The notes: generated from the sequence alone by a model not told the origin. DNA of 64,000 nt from Bremerella volcania (GCF_007748115.1 NZ_CP036289.1:496001-560000), one strand, 5' to 3'; positions 9,507 to 19,756 are shown, counted from the stretch's first letter. Translations and numbers: made by a program.

Positions 9507-9559
9507 GCTTTGATGTGCCTGCCCCTGCGGTTGTTCTCAGCCGTGCCGCGGCTGTTTTC

Positions 9560-10300
9560 ATGCGACGACTCAAGACGACTCAATTTGCCATTCATTTTTC
9601 CGTCTGGAGTCATGCGGCTCTCGTGATCGTTCTTGCATGGCAAAGCATGGCATTGTTTCAGCCGGTCGATTTCGCTGGCCAACGCCAGGCGGTGACCGTT
9701 TCCGCCACGTTCGCTCCTCCGATCGTTCTCAGCGAACCGGAGCCGGTCGAGTTGGTGCAAAGCGAAATGCATGCCACTGAGTCGACCGTCGACGTCCAGC
9801 CGGATGATACCGTCGCGAAAGAATCGTTGCGGATCGAACCTACTCGCCAAACGGCTGAACTGTTGATCGAAGTCGAAACAGCCACGCCCAACGTTCAAGT
9901 CACCGAGCGTCGGCAGTTCAAGCTTCAGCCGAAGAAAGCCGAGCTGCTTGCCAGGCGATTGCCTCGGCATTCACGGCCTGTTCCGATGGCAACGACGGCC
10001 ATGTCGGTTCCCGTTCCGGTGGGGACTTCCCTGGAAACGCCTCCCGACTTCTCGATGAATGCGCCTCCGACGTACCCGGTCGAAGCCGTTCGCAATGGCT
10101 GGGAAGGGGAGGTTCTCTTGCGGATTGCGGTGGCCCCCGATGGCCACGTGAGCCACGTCAGCGTCGAGAAGAGCAGCGGTTACGAGATCCTCGATCAGGC
10201 TGCCCTTCGCGCGGTACGTCTTTGGAAGGGAATACCCGCCACCCAGGCTGGCGAGCCGGTGGCTGTCGTGCGCCTAATGCCTGTCCGGTTCCTACGTTAG
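9560..10300 (+). CDS. TonB-family energy transducer
   Basis: A 246-residue protein with TonB architecture: a short basic N-terminus, one signal-anchor helix at about residues 12-32 (FSVWSHAALVIVLAWQSMAL), a charged and Pro-containing periplasmic spacer, and a C-terminal TonB domain at about 165-246 (PPTYPVEAVRNGWEGEVLLR, then SVEKSSGYEILDQAALRAVR). TonB carries proton-motive energy from ExbB/ExbD to outer-membrane receptors. The ATG at 9560 puts the anchor close to the N-terminus; a GTG at 9515 would add 15 residues. Placement after hemP points to haem or siderophore uptake. No exbB, exbD or receptor gene is in the window. Confidence 0.85.
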   Translation: MRRLKTTQFAIHFSVWSHAALVIVLAWQSMALFQPVDFAGQRQAVTVSATFAPPIVLSEPEPVELVQSEMHATESTVDVQPDDTVAKESLRIEPTRQTAELLIEVETATPNVQVTERRQFKLQPKKAELLARRLPRHSRPVPMATTAMSVPVPVGTSLETPPDFSMNAPPTYPVEAVRNGWEGEVLLRIAVAPDGHVSHVSVEKSSGYEILDQAALRAVRLWKGIPATQAGEPVAVVRLMPVRFLR

Positions 10301-10451
10301 GTTCGTTCAGAACCCCTCTTTTGTCGCGATGGAATAATCGACACGTTCAACAAATTGCTTCTGGCCGAACTGCGGTAAGGCGAATTGCAGTTGGTTACTT
10401 TGCGTTTTGGACGTCACGTGCGTGCTGCGTAACCGATAACGATTCCGACGA

Positions 10452-10470
10452 CCAGGCAACCGGTGCCTGG
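10452..10470 (+). promoter_or_regulatory. Small hairpin upstream of the hybrid kinase
   Basis: CCAGGCA and TGCCTGG form a 7-bp stem with loop ACCGG, 33 bp before the kinase ATG. It may be a leftover terminator of tonB or part of the kinase leader. There is no T-run. Confidence 0.3.
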
Positions 10471-10503
10471 CAGTAAGAGTCGACGGTTGTCCCAGGACAG
10501 GGC

Positions 10504-13431
10504 ATGCAGGCGAACAAGCATCTACTTCGAAGTATCGTAGAGGTCGTGGGCACGGTCGTACTGGCGGAAGTCGTCTCGACGCTGCTGGTGCCGATGGTGA
10601 TTCCCCAGCTACCGACCTTCGCCGCGCATCTAATGGGTATGGCCGTTACCTTGCTGATTGCGGCTCCTCTCATCGTCTATCGCATGATGACCGTTTGGAG
10701 CATTAAATTGTCAACGGCCGCCCCCAAGTTGTCGACCGACGCGATGAGGCCGGTAATCTTGATCCTTGTTGGCGGCGTTGCCCTGACTTCAGGCATTGCC
10801 TATTGGATGGTCAGCGAAGCATACCGCCAGTCGGAAGTGGCCTTCGATGCTTTGAGTGAACGGGTCACAACGGAAGTTGCCCGGCGGATGAAAGAGTTTG
10901 AAGATGGTCTGAAGTCGCTGCGCGGACTGCATGAGGTAAGCCAGGAGCTTACGCTGGATGAATTCCGAGACTACTGCAAAGTGGTCGATCCCCAGTTGTG
11001 CTTTCAAGGGGCCATGGGGCAGGGCTACATTCAACGAGTTCCCAAAGACGACGTCAGCCAGTTCATGTCTTGGGCCAAAGAGAATCTTGGTGAAGACTTT
11101 CAAATCAAATCCGCAGGAAATCTTGATCAGTACGACGACTACTTTGTGATTTGTCACATCGAGCCGCTGGCCGACAACCAGGCTGCCTGGGGATTGGATG
11201 TTGGTTCGGAGACCAACCGCCGCGTGGCCGCGGAGAAGGCGCGGGCAACCGGCGTGCCGACACTGACCGCCAAGATCAATCTGGTTCAAGATCAACGAAG
11301 CCACCATGGTTTTCTGTATTACCTGGCCGTCTATCAGACCGGCGTTCCGCTTGATACGCGGCGGCAGCGGGAAGATGCCTTCTTGGGTTGGGTGTATATG
11401 CCGATCACCTCGGAGTCGGCCCTGGACGGCATCCTCTTGTCAGGCGACGGCAAGGTGGACGTCATGGTCTACGATACGATGGCGATCGATCCTAACAATA
11501 AGCTGTTTTGCGATCATGGTTATCATTTTGAAAGCGATCACCAGAAGCATAGCTACCAGCCGATCTTTTCCAAGTCGTACCCTCTGACTTTCGGCGGTCG
11601 ACAGTGGAACGTGCAGATCAGTAGTAACCCGAACTTCGATACGAGCGGGATCTTTCTGCGTCCCTTTATGGCGACAGCGATCGGCGCGACGTTGACTATT
11701 CTCTTGGCCACGATGGTATGGAACATGGGGACGTCACGATTACGGGCCATACAACTGGCCGAGTCGATGACGGTCGACCTGAAAGCCGCCAAAGAAGAAG
11801 CGGAAGAAGGCTTTCGCCGCTTCACGACCATCTATGAAAACGTGCCGGTGGGGGTCAACGTGCTGGACGAAGACGGACGTGTCCAGGAAACCAATCCGGC
11901 CGGTTTGAGGATTTGGGAGGCTCAGTCCGAGGACGAGATCCGCGGGGCATCGCTTCTCGATCAAGTGCCCAAGCAGTCGCACAACCAAGTGATTCGAAGC
12001 CTGTGCGACGCCATGGCAGGGCGTCCATGTTGTGTCGAATTTCAAATGACTGGGCTTCGCGGCACTACGCGTTTGATCGAATTGCACGCGGTCATGTTTG
12101 AGAATCCTACGCTTCAGTACAAACAGCAATACCTCTTGGCGGCCCTTCGCGACGTAACCATGCAGCGCAAGGCCGAAGCCGATCTTCGAGACGCGCGCGA
12201 GAAAGCCGACGAAGCCAATCAAAGCAAGAGCGAGTTTCTCGCCAACATGAGCCATGAAATTCGTACGCCGATGACGGCCATCCTGGGCTACACGGATCTC
12301 TTGGCGGAACAGGTTCCGTCCGATCAGGATCAACCGGAACGCAAAGAGTATATCAACACGATCCGCCGCAACGGCGAGCATCTATTGATGATCATCAACG
12401 ATATTCTCGACCTCTCGAAAATCGAAGCCGGCAAGATGACCATCGAGTCGGTTCCGATGCGGGTCGATTCGCTCGTGCGTGACGTCATGGACCTCATGCA
12501 GGTCAAAGCGGCAGCCAAGGGACTTGCTCTCGATTCGATCGTAGAGAACAAGATCCCCATGATCATTGATAGCGATCCAGTCCGTGTGCGGCAAATTCTG
12601 GTGAACTTGCTAGGCAATGCCATCAAGTTCACCGAGATCGGTCGGGTGCGACTTCGCGTGTGCTATGTGAAATCCGAGAACTGTTTGCGACTATCGGTCG
12701 AAGACACCGGTATCGGCATGAGCGAAGACCAACAGCAACGCTTGTTTCAAGCATTCGTACAAGCCGACAACTCTACCGCGAGGCGTTTCGGCGGCACCGG
12801 TCTTGGTCTGCGGATCAGCAAGCGTCTGGCTCAGATGCTGGGAGGGGATATCACCGTTACCAGCGAGCCCGAAGTGGGCAGTATCTTCTGTTTGTCGCTT
12901 GCGCTGAAATGGGTCAATGAGAATAATTGGCTAACCCCCGACGAAGCTTGTGCGGCGGCGAGCCCCAAGAAAGAAGAGGTCGAGAGTTCGCGGAACCCAC
13001 CAGCTTTTGCCTTGGAGGGAATGCGAATCTTGTTAGCCGAAGACGGTCCTGACAACATCCGCCTGATTTCGTTCCATCTGCGTAAAGCGGGTGCCGAAGT
13101 CGTCACGGTTGAGAACGGCAAATTGACCGTCGAGCAGTTGACCCAGGACGGTACGATCGACGGCCCGTTGGAAGAGCCAGCACGGTTCGACTTGATTCTC
13201 ACCGATATGCAGATGCCCGAGATGGATGGGTATCAGGCCACGCGACTCTTGCGCGAGAAAGGCTGCACGCTGCCCATCGTCGCCCTGACGGCTCATGCCA
13301 TGGCCGGGGATCTGCAAAAATGCCTGGACGCTGGATGCACCAGCTACACCACCAAACCGATCGATCGCAAGCGACTGATCGAGGTGCTGCAGCAATACCA
13401 CCCCGAGGCGATGGAGTCAGCGGTCATTTGA
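10504..13431 (+). CDS. Hybrid sensor histidine kinase (CHASE-PAS-HisKA-HATPase-REC)
   Basis: A 975-residue hybrid two-component kinase. Two or three N-terminal membrane helices (about 10-60 and 80-100) precede an extracellular CHASE domain at about 105-330. Another membrane helix lies at about 385-405 and a PAS domain at about 430-550. HisKA is centred on His584 (NMSHEIRTPMTAILGY). The HATPase has N, G1 and G2 boxes (LLGNAIKFTE, VEDTGIGM, FGGTGLGL). A receiver domain at about 842-970 has phospho-acceptor Asp901 (LILTDMQMPEMDGY) and the conserved Lys in TKPIDRKRL. CHASE domains bind small extracellular ligands. No response regulator is adjacent, so the output is probably a phosphorelay through a separate Hpt protein. 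Confidence 0.93.
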   Translation: MQANKHLLRSIVEVVGTVVLAEVVSTLLVPMVIPQLPTFAAHLMGMAVTLLIAAPLIVYRMMTVWSIKLSTAAPKLSTDAMRPVILILVGGVALTSGIAYWMVSEAYRQSEVAFDALSERVTTEVARRMKEFEDGLKSLRGLHEVSQELTLDEFRDYCKVVDPQLCFQGAMGQGYIQRVPKDDVSQFMSWAKENLGEDFQIKSAGNLDQYDDYFVICHIEPLADNQAAWGLDVGSETNRRVAAEKARATGVPTLTAKINLVQDQRSHHGFLYYLAVYQTGVPLDTRRQREDAFLGWVYMPITSESALDGILLSGDGKVDVMVYDTMAIDPNNKLFCDHGYHFESDHQKHSYQPIFSKSYPLTFGGRQWNVQISSNPNFDTSGIFLRPFMATAIGATLTILLATMVWNMGTSRLRAIQLAESMTVDLKAAKEEAEEGFRRFTTIYENVPVGVNVLDEDGRVQETNPAGLRIWEAQSEDEIRGASLLDQVPKQSHNQVIRSLCDAMAGRPCCVEFQMTGLRGTTRLIELHAVMFENPTLQYKQQYLLAALRDVTMQRKAEADLRDAREKADEANQSKSEFLANMSHEIRTPMTAILGYTDLLAEQVPSDQDQPERKEYINTIRRNGEHLLMIINDILDLSKIEAGKMTIESVPMRVDSLVRDVMDLMQVKAAAKGLALDSIVENKIPMIIDSDPVRVRQILVNLLGNAIKFTEIGRVRLRVCYVKSENCLRLSVEDTGIGMSEDQQQRLFQAFVQADNSTARRFGGTGLGLRISKRLAQMLGGDITVTSEPEVGSIFCLSLALKWVNENNWLTPDEACAAASPKKEEVESSRNPPAFALEGMRILLAEDGPDNIRLISFHLRKAGAEVVTVENGKLTVEQLTQDGTIDGPLEEPARFDLILTDMQMPEMDGYQATRLLREKGCTLPIVALTAHAMAGDLQKCLDAGCTSYTTKPIDRKRLIEVLQQYHPEAMESAVI

Positions 13432-13571
13432 TCTTTCGCCGCAGGCTACATTCAACCGGCCTTTCAGGCCGTAGGATTCGCGCATCCTTCGTTCCCTTTT
13501 CTGAAGAAGGAAATGCTCTGCGATTGATGCCGTGTAAGGTGCCATGCTCGCACGCTACTACGAGGTTGCTC

Positions 13572-13793
13572 TTACCGCTGCGGCACGGTTGTGGGCGGTT
13601 TTTCGCTTGATCCTTCTGCCCGGGCTGGCTTGCCGGCCATGAACCGGTTGCAGCCGCCGTTGCCGGTGATTCTCAGGTGGAAGGGCTGCAGTTCTTGTTC
13701 GATGCAGTACCCGCACGTTTGGTCTTCGATCGAAGCATCTGGCTCGATTTGCCACCACTTACAGCCTTTGCATAGACCCCATTGTTCGGACAT
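13572..13793 (-). CDS. Small cysteine-rich protein, putative metal-binding
   Basis: A 73-residue protein with paired cysteines: CKGCKWW near the N-terminus, then CGYCIEQE, and a later single Cys in GGCNRF. The pattern suggests one zinc site or a redox motif. The Met at 13793 (MSEQWGLCKG) is chosen over the frame opening at 13847 because the upstream residues look random. Short CxxC proteins of this kind recur in planctomycetes without assigned function. It is divergent from the PEP carboxylase gene, with a 168-bp shared promoter region. Confidence 0.6.
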   Translation of the reverse strand: MSEQWGLCKGCKWWQIEPDASIEDQTCGYCIEQELQPFHLRITGNGGCNRFMAGKPARAEGSSEKPPTTVPQR

Positions 13794-13961
13794 GGCTCGT
13801 CTCCTGGATTGGACGTCGTTAATTTTGACATGTGAGATACGGGTCATTGCACATAGCGTGCCGGATTCAGCTGGCGGGTCCCCCTACGAAATGCGGCCGA
13901 TTCGCGGTAACCTATTACCTAGGCGAAGATTAGGCATCGAAGAAGCGAGACGAGTACAAAC

Positions 13962-16679
13962 ATGTATCACGAAGAGCATGTACCAGGGTTGAATCTGTTG
14001 GTTGAGTTGCTCGACCAGGTTGTTCGCGAACAGGTCGGCGATTCGCTGGCCGAGACGATGAGCCGTATCCGCCGGATGTCGCTCGAGCGACGGTCCGGCA
14101 TCCCGGATGCCGAAGAACGCCTGCTGGCGGAAATCGGTCGCATTCCCAAAGATCAACTACGCAGCGTGATTCGCTGGCTGAGTCTCTATTTTGATCTGGC
14201 CAATCTGGCCGAAGATTACCACCGCGTACGAATTCTCGATCAGCGCGCCGAGGAAGCCGAATCGGAAGGCCTGCCACGCAGCGAATCGATCGCCGATGCG
14301 ATTCGCCAACTGTGCGAAAGTGGCTGCACGGCGGCCGAGATGCAGGACTGGCTCGACCGCCTGGCGATCACCCCTGTCTTCACCGCCCACCCGAGCGAAG
14401 CCAAACGCCGCACCACCCGCGAACTACTGCGGCGCCTGCGCGATCATCTGCCGTACTTGGAAGTCCATCCGCACGACGAAGACTTTCAGGCAGCCCTGAG
14501 TGATCTGACGCTACTGTGGCAGACCGACTCTCTTCGCCCGCAGCGCCCCGGCGTGATGGGGGAGGTCGAGCGTGGTTTGTTCTTTGCCGAAGCGTTGTGG
14601 GACGTCGCTCCACAAATCTATCACGAAATGCGTATGGCCTTGGCTCGCTACTACCCTACGCACCAGTTCGAGCTGAAGCCGTTCCTCACGTTTGGCAGTT
14701 GGATCGGTGGCGACCGCGACGGGCACCCGTTTGTGACCGCCAAGGTTACGCAAGCGACGCTGGGTCTGCTGCGTAAAACCGCCTTCGAACGGCATCTGTC
14801 TTATTGCCGCGAATTGAAGAAGACCTTGGTTACTTCCGATCGTCAGGCCGCCGTCAGCGACGAAATTCGCGAACGTCTGGCAACCGCGACCGAGCACTGG
14901 CCGGAGCTTTCGCAGCGTCTGGAAGAGGTTTCGCCTAACGAGGTTTACCGCTGCTATTTGAAGATGATCGAGTTTCGCTTGGAGGCCTCGCTCGGTTTAG
15001 CAAATGTCGAGGGAGACGAGCACGTCGCCTATCAACAGCCGGAAGAGTTGATGGAAGAGGTCGAAATGCTGCGCGATAGCATGCTCGAACATCAAGGCCG
15101 CCGCGTCGTCGAGCGATACCTGGACCCCTGGAAAGATCGTCTGCAAACGTTCGGCTTCCACTTCTTCTCGCTCGATATCCGGCAAGACTCGGACGTCCAT
15201 CGCAATGCGTTGCGCGAGATTCTGTACGCCGATCTTCCGGAAGATCAGAAGGTTGAAGAAGCCGACTGGCTCAAGCGGCTTTGCCAGCTCGAGCGGCCGG
15301 AGGTCGATACGGCCAAGCTCAGCGAGATGACGCAAGAGGTGTTAGCCACCTTCGGCGTACTGGCCGATACGATGGCGGTCGGTGGACCGAAGCCGTTTGG
15401 CGGGTACGTCATCAGCATGACGCATCAGCCTGCCGACGTGATCGCCGTGCTGTGGCTGTGGAACTTCGTTTGGAATCAGAAGCATCCCGGCAAGCCGCGG
15501 CCTTACCTGCCGATCTCGCCGCTGTTTGAAACGATCGACGACTTGGAGCGGGCTCCGATCATCTTCGAGGCGATGCTCAAGCAGCCGGTCTATCGTGATT
15601 ACCTGGGACAGCAAGCACGGCTGGAACAGATGATCATGGTGGGCTACTCCGATAGTACCAAGGATGGTGGTTACCTGACCGCTTCCTGGAACTTGCACCA
15701 GGCCCAGGAACGCCTGGCCGAGGTGGCGGCGAAGCATCATGTCGAAATGACCATCTTCCACGGTCGGGGCGGCAGCCTGGGACGCGGCGGCGGTCCGGCG
15801 GCTCGTGGTATTCAGTCGCTGCCTCCCCAAGCGGTCGATGGCAAGCTGCGTCTGACCGAACAAGGGGAAGTGCTGGCCGAACGGTATGACAACGCCGTGA
15901 TCGCCCATCGGCATATCGAACAGCTCACTAGCGCCACGCTGTTGGTCAGCGCGTCGACTCCTTCGCCCGAGATGGAAAACTGGAAGGAGATGAGCGAGTC
16001 GATGAGCCAGGCAGCGCTGGCCAAGTATCGGGAGTTGGTCTCGCATGAAGACTTCCTGCGCTACTTCGATCAGGCCACCCCCATCAGCGAGATCGAAGGC
16101 CTGCCGATTGGTTCGCGTCCCGCGCGGCGTCGTGCTCGGAAGTCGCTCAAGGATCTACGGGCCATTCCGTGGACGTTTGCCTGGACCCAGTCGCGGCAAC
16201 TGCTGCCGGCGTGGTACGGCATGGGGACCGGCATTCGCACGCTGGTCGATGCGCAGGGGGGCGACTGGGAACCGCTGCAAGAGATGTATCAAGAGTGGCC
16301 CGTCTTCCAGGCCACGATCGACAACGCCGAACTGGCGCTGGCCAAGGCCGACATGGACATTGCCCGCGACTACGCCGAGCTGGCCGGCACGGCTCAGGAA
16401 AGCATCTGGAAGATGATCGACGAAGAGTATCGATTGTCGTGCGGGGCGATCTGTCTGATTCGGCAGCAGCATGAACTGCTGGAAAAGATCGGCTGGCTCA
16501 ATCGCAGCATTCGCAGCCGCAACCCTTACGTTGATCCGTTGAACCTGATTCAGATTCAACTGATCAAGCAAAGCCGCGAGAGTGGCGAGGCGGCCAGCGA
16601 GGAAGGAACCGACGGCCTGGCCCAGATGGTTCGCCTTACCATCCAAGGCATCGCCGCTGGATTGCGATCGACGGGTTAG
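13962..16679 (+). CDS. ppc: Phosphoenolpyruvate carboxylase
   Basis: A 905-residue enzyme that converts PEP and bicarbonate to oxaloacetate, refilling the TCA cycle. Length matches bacterial PEPC. The catalytic His143 lies in VFTAHPSEAKRR, the family's TAHPTE-type motif with Ser for Thr. The second signature is IGGDRDGHPFV, with His where Asn is usual. GYSDSTKDGGYLTASWNL at about 565 and the glycine-rich loop HGRGGSLGRGGGPA at about 597-610 are conserved. The C-terminus ends in RSTG, comparable to the canonical QNTG. The gene appears monocistronic, and the next gene starts after a 217-bp gap. Confidence 0.96.
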   Translation: MYHEEHVPGLNLLVELLDQVVREQVGDSLAETMSRIRRMSLERRSGIPDAEERLLAEIGRIPKDQLRSVIRWLSLYFDLANLAEDYHRVRILDQRAEEAESEGLPRSESIADAIRQLCESGCTAAEMQDWLDRLAITPVFTAHPSEAKRRTTRELLRRLRDHLPYLEVHPHDEDFQAALSDLTLLWQTDSLRPQRPGVMGEVERGLFFAEALWDVAPQIYHEMRMALARYYPTHQFELKPFLTFGSWIGGDRDGHPFVTAKVTQATLGLLRKTAFERHLSYCRELKKTLVTSDRQAAVSDEIRERLATATEHWPELSQRLEEVSPNEVYRCYLKMIEFRLEASLGLANVEGDEHVAYQQPEELMEEVEMLRDSMLEHQGRRVVERYLDPWKDRLQTFGFHFFSLDIRQDSDVHRNALREILYADLPEDQKVEEADWLKRLCQLERPEVDTAKLSEMTQEVLATFGVLADTMAVGGPKPFGGYVISMTHQPADVIAVLWLWNFVWNQKHPGKPRPYLPISPLFETIDDLERAPIIFEAMLKQPVYRDYLGQQARLEQMIMVGYSDSTKDGGYLTASWNLHQAQERLAEVAAKHHVEMTIFHGRGGSLGRGGGPAARGIQSLPPQAVDGKLRLTEQGEVLAERYDNAVIAHRHIEQLTSATLLVSASTPSPEMENWKEMSESMSQAALAKYRELVSHEDFLRYFDQATPISEIEGLPIGSRPARRRARKSLKDLRAIPWTFAWTQSRQLLPAWYGMGTGIRTLVDAQGGDWEPLQEMYQEWPVFQATIDNAELALAKADMDIARDYAELAGTAQESIWKMIDEEYRLSCGAICLIRQQHELLEKIGWLNRSIRSRNPYVDPLNLIQIQLIKQSRESGEAASEEGTDGLAQMVRLTIQGIAAGLRSTG

Positions 16680-16896
16680 TGATCCAGTGCTTAGCATCCG
16701 TGACCATAGTTCTGGTTGGCAGGTCATTTACGGAAATTACCCTCTTGGTGCGATGCGCTATCGCTTCTCGCATCCCGCCAGAGGATGCCCCCTGCTATTG
16801 GGTGTTGGATTGAAAAGAAATGCTATGAATCTTGTCGCAAAACGCTAGACTAACATTCCTAGCCAATCCCTTATCCAACTCCCACCGACAACTGCC

Positions 16897-17979
16897 ATGA
16901 AATGCATCCGCCCCTTGCTACTGTGGGGATGGTTCGTCCTTGCCGTTGGTTGTGTTCCCACAGCTGATTTGTCGATGCCGCGGTTTCAGCCGCGACCGGT
17001 CGTCTGGTTGAATAACTGGCAGCCGCAAGAGCCAACCGCATCTCGCAGCGAGGCGGAGCAGTTCCTGCAAAAAGGGGATACCCTGAAGGCCCTCGGCATG
17101 TATGACTCGGCGGAAGAGATGTACGTCCGTGCGGCCAACGCCGATCTCGACTTCGCCTTTCCGATGTATCAACTCGCATGCAACTACGAGTTGTGTGGCA
17201 AGCACGACGAAGCTTACGTGGCGTTTCAACAGGCCATGCAGCGCGGCTTCGACGACTTTCCGACGGCGCTGCACGATGACGAACTCGGTAAGATTCGACG
17301 TCGTAGTGATTTCAATGAGTCGTTGGCAACGATTCGCACGAGATACATCATCGCCGCTGCCGAGCACGTCGGCCAGCCGATTGCCGTTCGGCCGGAAACG
17401 GACAAACCCCCACAAGGATGGCCCATCATCCTGCTGTTGCACGGTTACGGGGATAGCCACCTGAGCTATCTCGACGAAGCAAAACTCTGGTCCAAGCAAG
17501 GTTTCGTGGCCGTTGTTGTTCCTGGCAGCGTTCCCACGCATGGCAGCTATTACCAGTGGTCGCACGATTCGATCGAGCCCACTCACGAAGACCTGCAAAA
17601 AATCGTGAACGCGCCGCTGTTCGACGGCGTGATCGATTTGAATCGTGTTTACTTGTTGGGCTTTTCTCAGGGAGCCCTGCACGCGATGCTCGTGACCCAG
17701 GAGCACCCCGACCAGTACGCCGGTTGCGTGTCGCTTTCCCCCGGAGGAAGCCTGGTGAGTCAACTGACGCGGCCGTCGCTTGATCCCAGACAGGGGACGG
17801 CCCGGTTCGTTTTGATTCACGGCGACGAAGAACCGCACGCACCGCTGGTCAAAATCTGGGCTCGTGAGTGCGACAAGGCGAAGTGGATGTTCGAAAGCCA
17901 GACCCACCCAGGCGGTCATCATTTCCCAGACGATTGGGAACAACGCTTACCGGCGATTGCCACGTTCCTGCTGAAGTGA
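16897..17979 (+). CDS. TPR-containing alpha/beta-hydrolase lipoprotein
   Basis: A 360-residue probable lipoprotein: signal peptide with lipobox LAVGC (Cys at about 19), a TPR-like helical region at about 45-125 (FLQKGDTLKALGMYDSAEEM), then an alpha/beta-hydrolase domain from about 170. The nucleophile elbow is GFSQG with Ser257; the oxyanion region is LLLHGYGD; a likely Asp is in LIHGDEEPHAP and a His in the terminal HPGGHHFPDDW. The pattern resembles the phospholipase/carboxylesterase (PF02230) group. The fusion of a tetratricopeptide-like N-terminus to an esterase is unusual. It is convergent with the downstream sulfatase, 5 bp away. The substrate is unknown. Confidence 0.75.
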   Translation: MKCIRPLLLWGWFVLAVGCVPTADLSMPRFQPRPVVWLNNWQPQEPTASRSEAEQFLQKGDTLKALGMYDSAEEMYVRAANADLDFAFPMYQLACNYELCGKHDEAYVAFQQAMQRGFDDFPTALHDDELGKIRRRSDFNESLATIRTRYIIAAAEHVGQPIAVRPETDKPPQGWPIILLLHGYGDSHLSYLDEAKLWSKQGFVAVVVPGSVPTHGSYYQWSHDSIEPTHEDLQKIVNAPLFDGVIDLNRVYLLGFSQGALHAMLVTQEHPDQYAGCVSLSPGGSLVSQLTRPSLDPRQGTARFVLIHGDEEPHAPLVKIWARECDKAKWMFESQTHPGGHHFPDDWEQRLPAIATFLLK

Positions 17980-17984
17980 CGCCC

Positions 17985-19730
17985 TTACTTCGCGAGATTT
18001 CTTAAGGGAATTGTCTCGCTACCTTGGTCGATCGTGATCAACTCATGATAACGACCATCTAGGCTTTCGACCGAGAAGACATGCCCTACGAATGTATTGA
18101 TCGGACGTTTCTCGCCGGGGGAAATATCAAACCGATTGCGACGCCGCCCCGCCGGGTCTATCCAGGTGATCCGGACGTTGCCACCATGGCTATTCTCGAA
18201 TACGACGTTCGTTCTCTTGCCTCCCTGGGTCGAGTGTATCCGCGGCCGTAGAACGATCTTGTGGGGGACAAGCACCTTTTGAAAGCGGGCCTGCAGGTCG
18301 GCTTCCACTTCGGGGTGCTTGCCGAAGACGTTGACGTTTTCCTGGGGATCATTTTCGTGATCGTACAGCTCTTGATGCTTGATGGTGGCGTCGTTCGTGT
18401 CACGCCACTGGACGTAGTGCCAACGGTCGGTCCGAATGCCATTGCCCATCAGCGGCTGCCAGAGGTATTGGCTGTAAGCGACGCCTGTGTGGGTTGCCGT
18501 GGGGTCATCAAGCAGATGGGCGGCACTCTTACCGTCAACAAAATCGGGAACCGGCAGACCAGCCAGGTCACACAGGGTCGGGAAAAGATCGAGTGACTCG
18601 ACGATGCGATTGGTTCGCTGGCCGTTGGATTTGGCCTGCGGATCGCGAATGATCAACGGAATACGCGTGTCGATCTCCAGGTTGGTCATCTTGCCCCACG
18701 CGTTGTGTTCCCCCAGCTTCCAGCCGTGATCGCTCCAGAGAACCACAATCGTGTTGTCGGTTAGCTGCTCTTGGTCGAGGGCATCCAGCAACTTGCCTAC
18801 CTGGGCATCGATGAACGACACGGACGCGAAATAAGCATGGCGATACCGACGCGCGTCGGCCTCGTCGACGCTTCCTTCGTGCGGCTTGGGAACGTTGATC
18901 GCATCGGCGTAGTGGGTCATCTCGTAATTCGTACCGACCGACACCTCCGGCGAGTTCTTGGGTGGATAGGGATTGGGGGCCAGCGGCAACGACTCGCGGT
19001 CGTACTTGTCCCACCATCGCTTCGGCGGGCACCACGGCAAGTGAGGCTGGATATATCCCACGGCCAGCAGAAACGGCTGCTCGCTTTGAGAAAGCTCTTT
19101 CAAGCGATCGACCGCCATCTCGGTCAACTCGCCGTCGAGGTGTTCGACGTCGGCGATATCAGGGGCGTTGGCGATCACGCCGCGCAAGTTGTTGTAACGC
19201 CAGTCATCTTCTTCAATCGTTTGGGCAACCTTCGCGCGAAATGCTTTTTGCTCAGGGTTGTAGTGCGTCAATTCAGCACTGGGCCACCGATGCTCGCGGC
19301 TCCACGAGCGTGGATCTTGCCATGGGTTATGGAAGATCTTCCCCATGCCTTCGCAGGTGTAGCCATGCTGGCGAAAGTATTGCGGAAGGGTCACGGCATC
19401 GGGCATCGTTTCCCGAAAGTGAAAATGAAGCGTCCAGCATCCCAGTCGATCGGGGCGAATGCCGGTGAAGGTACTTGCCCGCGATGGATTGCAGACGGCA
19501 ACTTGCACGTAGCAGCGATCAAAAGCCACACCGCTCTCCGCCAAACGATCGATGTTTGGAGAAAGGATGTGGTCTGCCCCGTAACACTTCAGTTCCGGCC
19601 GTAGATCATCGATGCAGATCAGCAAAACGTTGGGACGCTCGGCTGATTCGGCCGCACAGGCAAACGCAGGCCCTAAGGGGGCCCCCCAAGCAATCGCAAA
19701 CAGCATATGGCGAATGAGTCGGACATACAT
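17985..19730 (-). CDS. Secreted sulfatase, iduronate-2-sulfatase-like
   Basis: A 581-residue sulfatase with a signal peptide (about 1-27). The metal-site motif NVLLICIDDLRPELKCYG opens the domain. The formylglycine motif is CNPSR with Cys at about 80 (VAVCNPSRASTFTGIRPDR), so a formylglycine-generating enzyme is required. A second metal site is in VVLWSDHGWKLGEH. It resembles the planctomycete iduronate-2-sulfatase group, which hydrolyses sulfate esters of algal polysaccharides. AGGTG lies 5 bp before the ATG. A second sulfatase ends 26 bp upstream on the same strand, so the two are probably one operon. Confidence 0.92.
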   Translation of the reverse strand: MYVRLIRHMLFAIAWGAPLGPAFACAAESAERPNVLLICIDDLRPELKCYGADHILSPNIDRLAESGVAFDRCYVQVAVCNPSRASTFTGIRPDRLGCWTLHFHFRETMPDAVTLPQYFRQHGYTCEGMGKIFHNPWQDPRSWSREHRWPSAELTHYNPEQKAFRAKVAQTIEEDDWRYNNLRGVIANAPDIADVEHLDGELTEMAVDRLKELSQSEQPFLLAVGYIQPHLPWCPPKRWWDKYDRESLPLAPNPYPPKNSPEVSVGTNYEMTHYADAINVPKPHEGSVDEADARRYRHAYFASVSFIDAQVGKLLDALDQEQLTDNTIVVLWSDHGWKLGEHNAWGKMTNLEIDTRIPLIIRDPQAKSNGQRTNRIVESLDLFPTLCDLAGLPVPDFVDGKSAAHLLDDPTATHTGVAYSQYLWQPLMGNGIRTDRWHYVQWRDTNDATIKHQELYDHENDPQENVNVFGKHPEVEADLQARFQKVLVPHKIVLRPRIHSTQGGKRTNVVFENSHGGNVRITWIDPAGRRRNRFDISPGEKRPINTFVGHVFSVESLDGRYHELITIDQGSETIPLRNLAK

Positions 19731-19756
19731 GAATCACCTGGGGATGCAGCGGGAAA

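Noticed and set aside
11740-12381. 213-residue minus-strand frame inside the histidine kinase gene
   Set aside because: Antisense to the PAS-HisKA region, with no start signal or family resemblance.
18771-19604. 277-residue plus-strand frame over the sulfatase at 17985-19730
   Set aside because: Antisense to conserved sulfatase motifs; its composition is that of a shadow frame.
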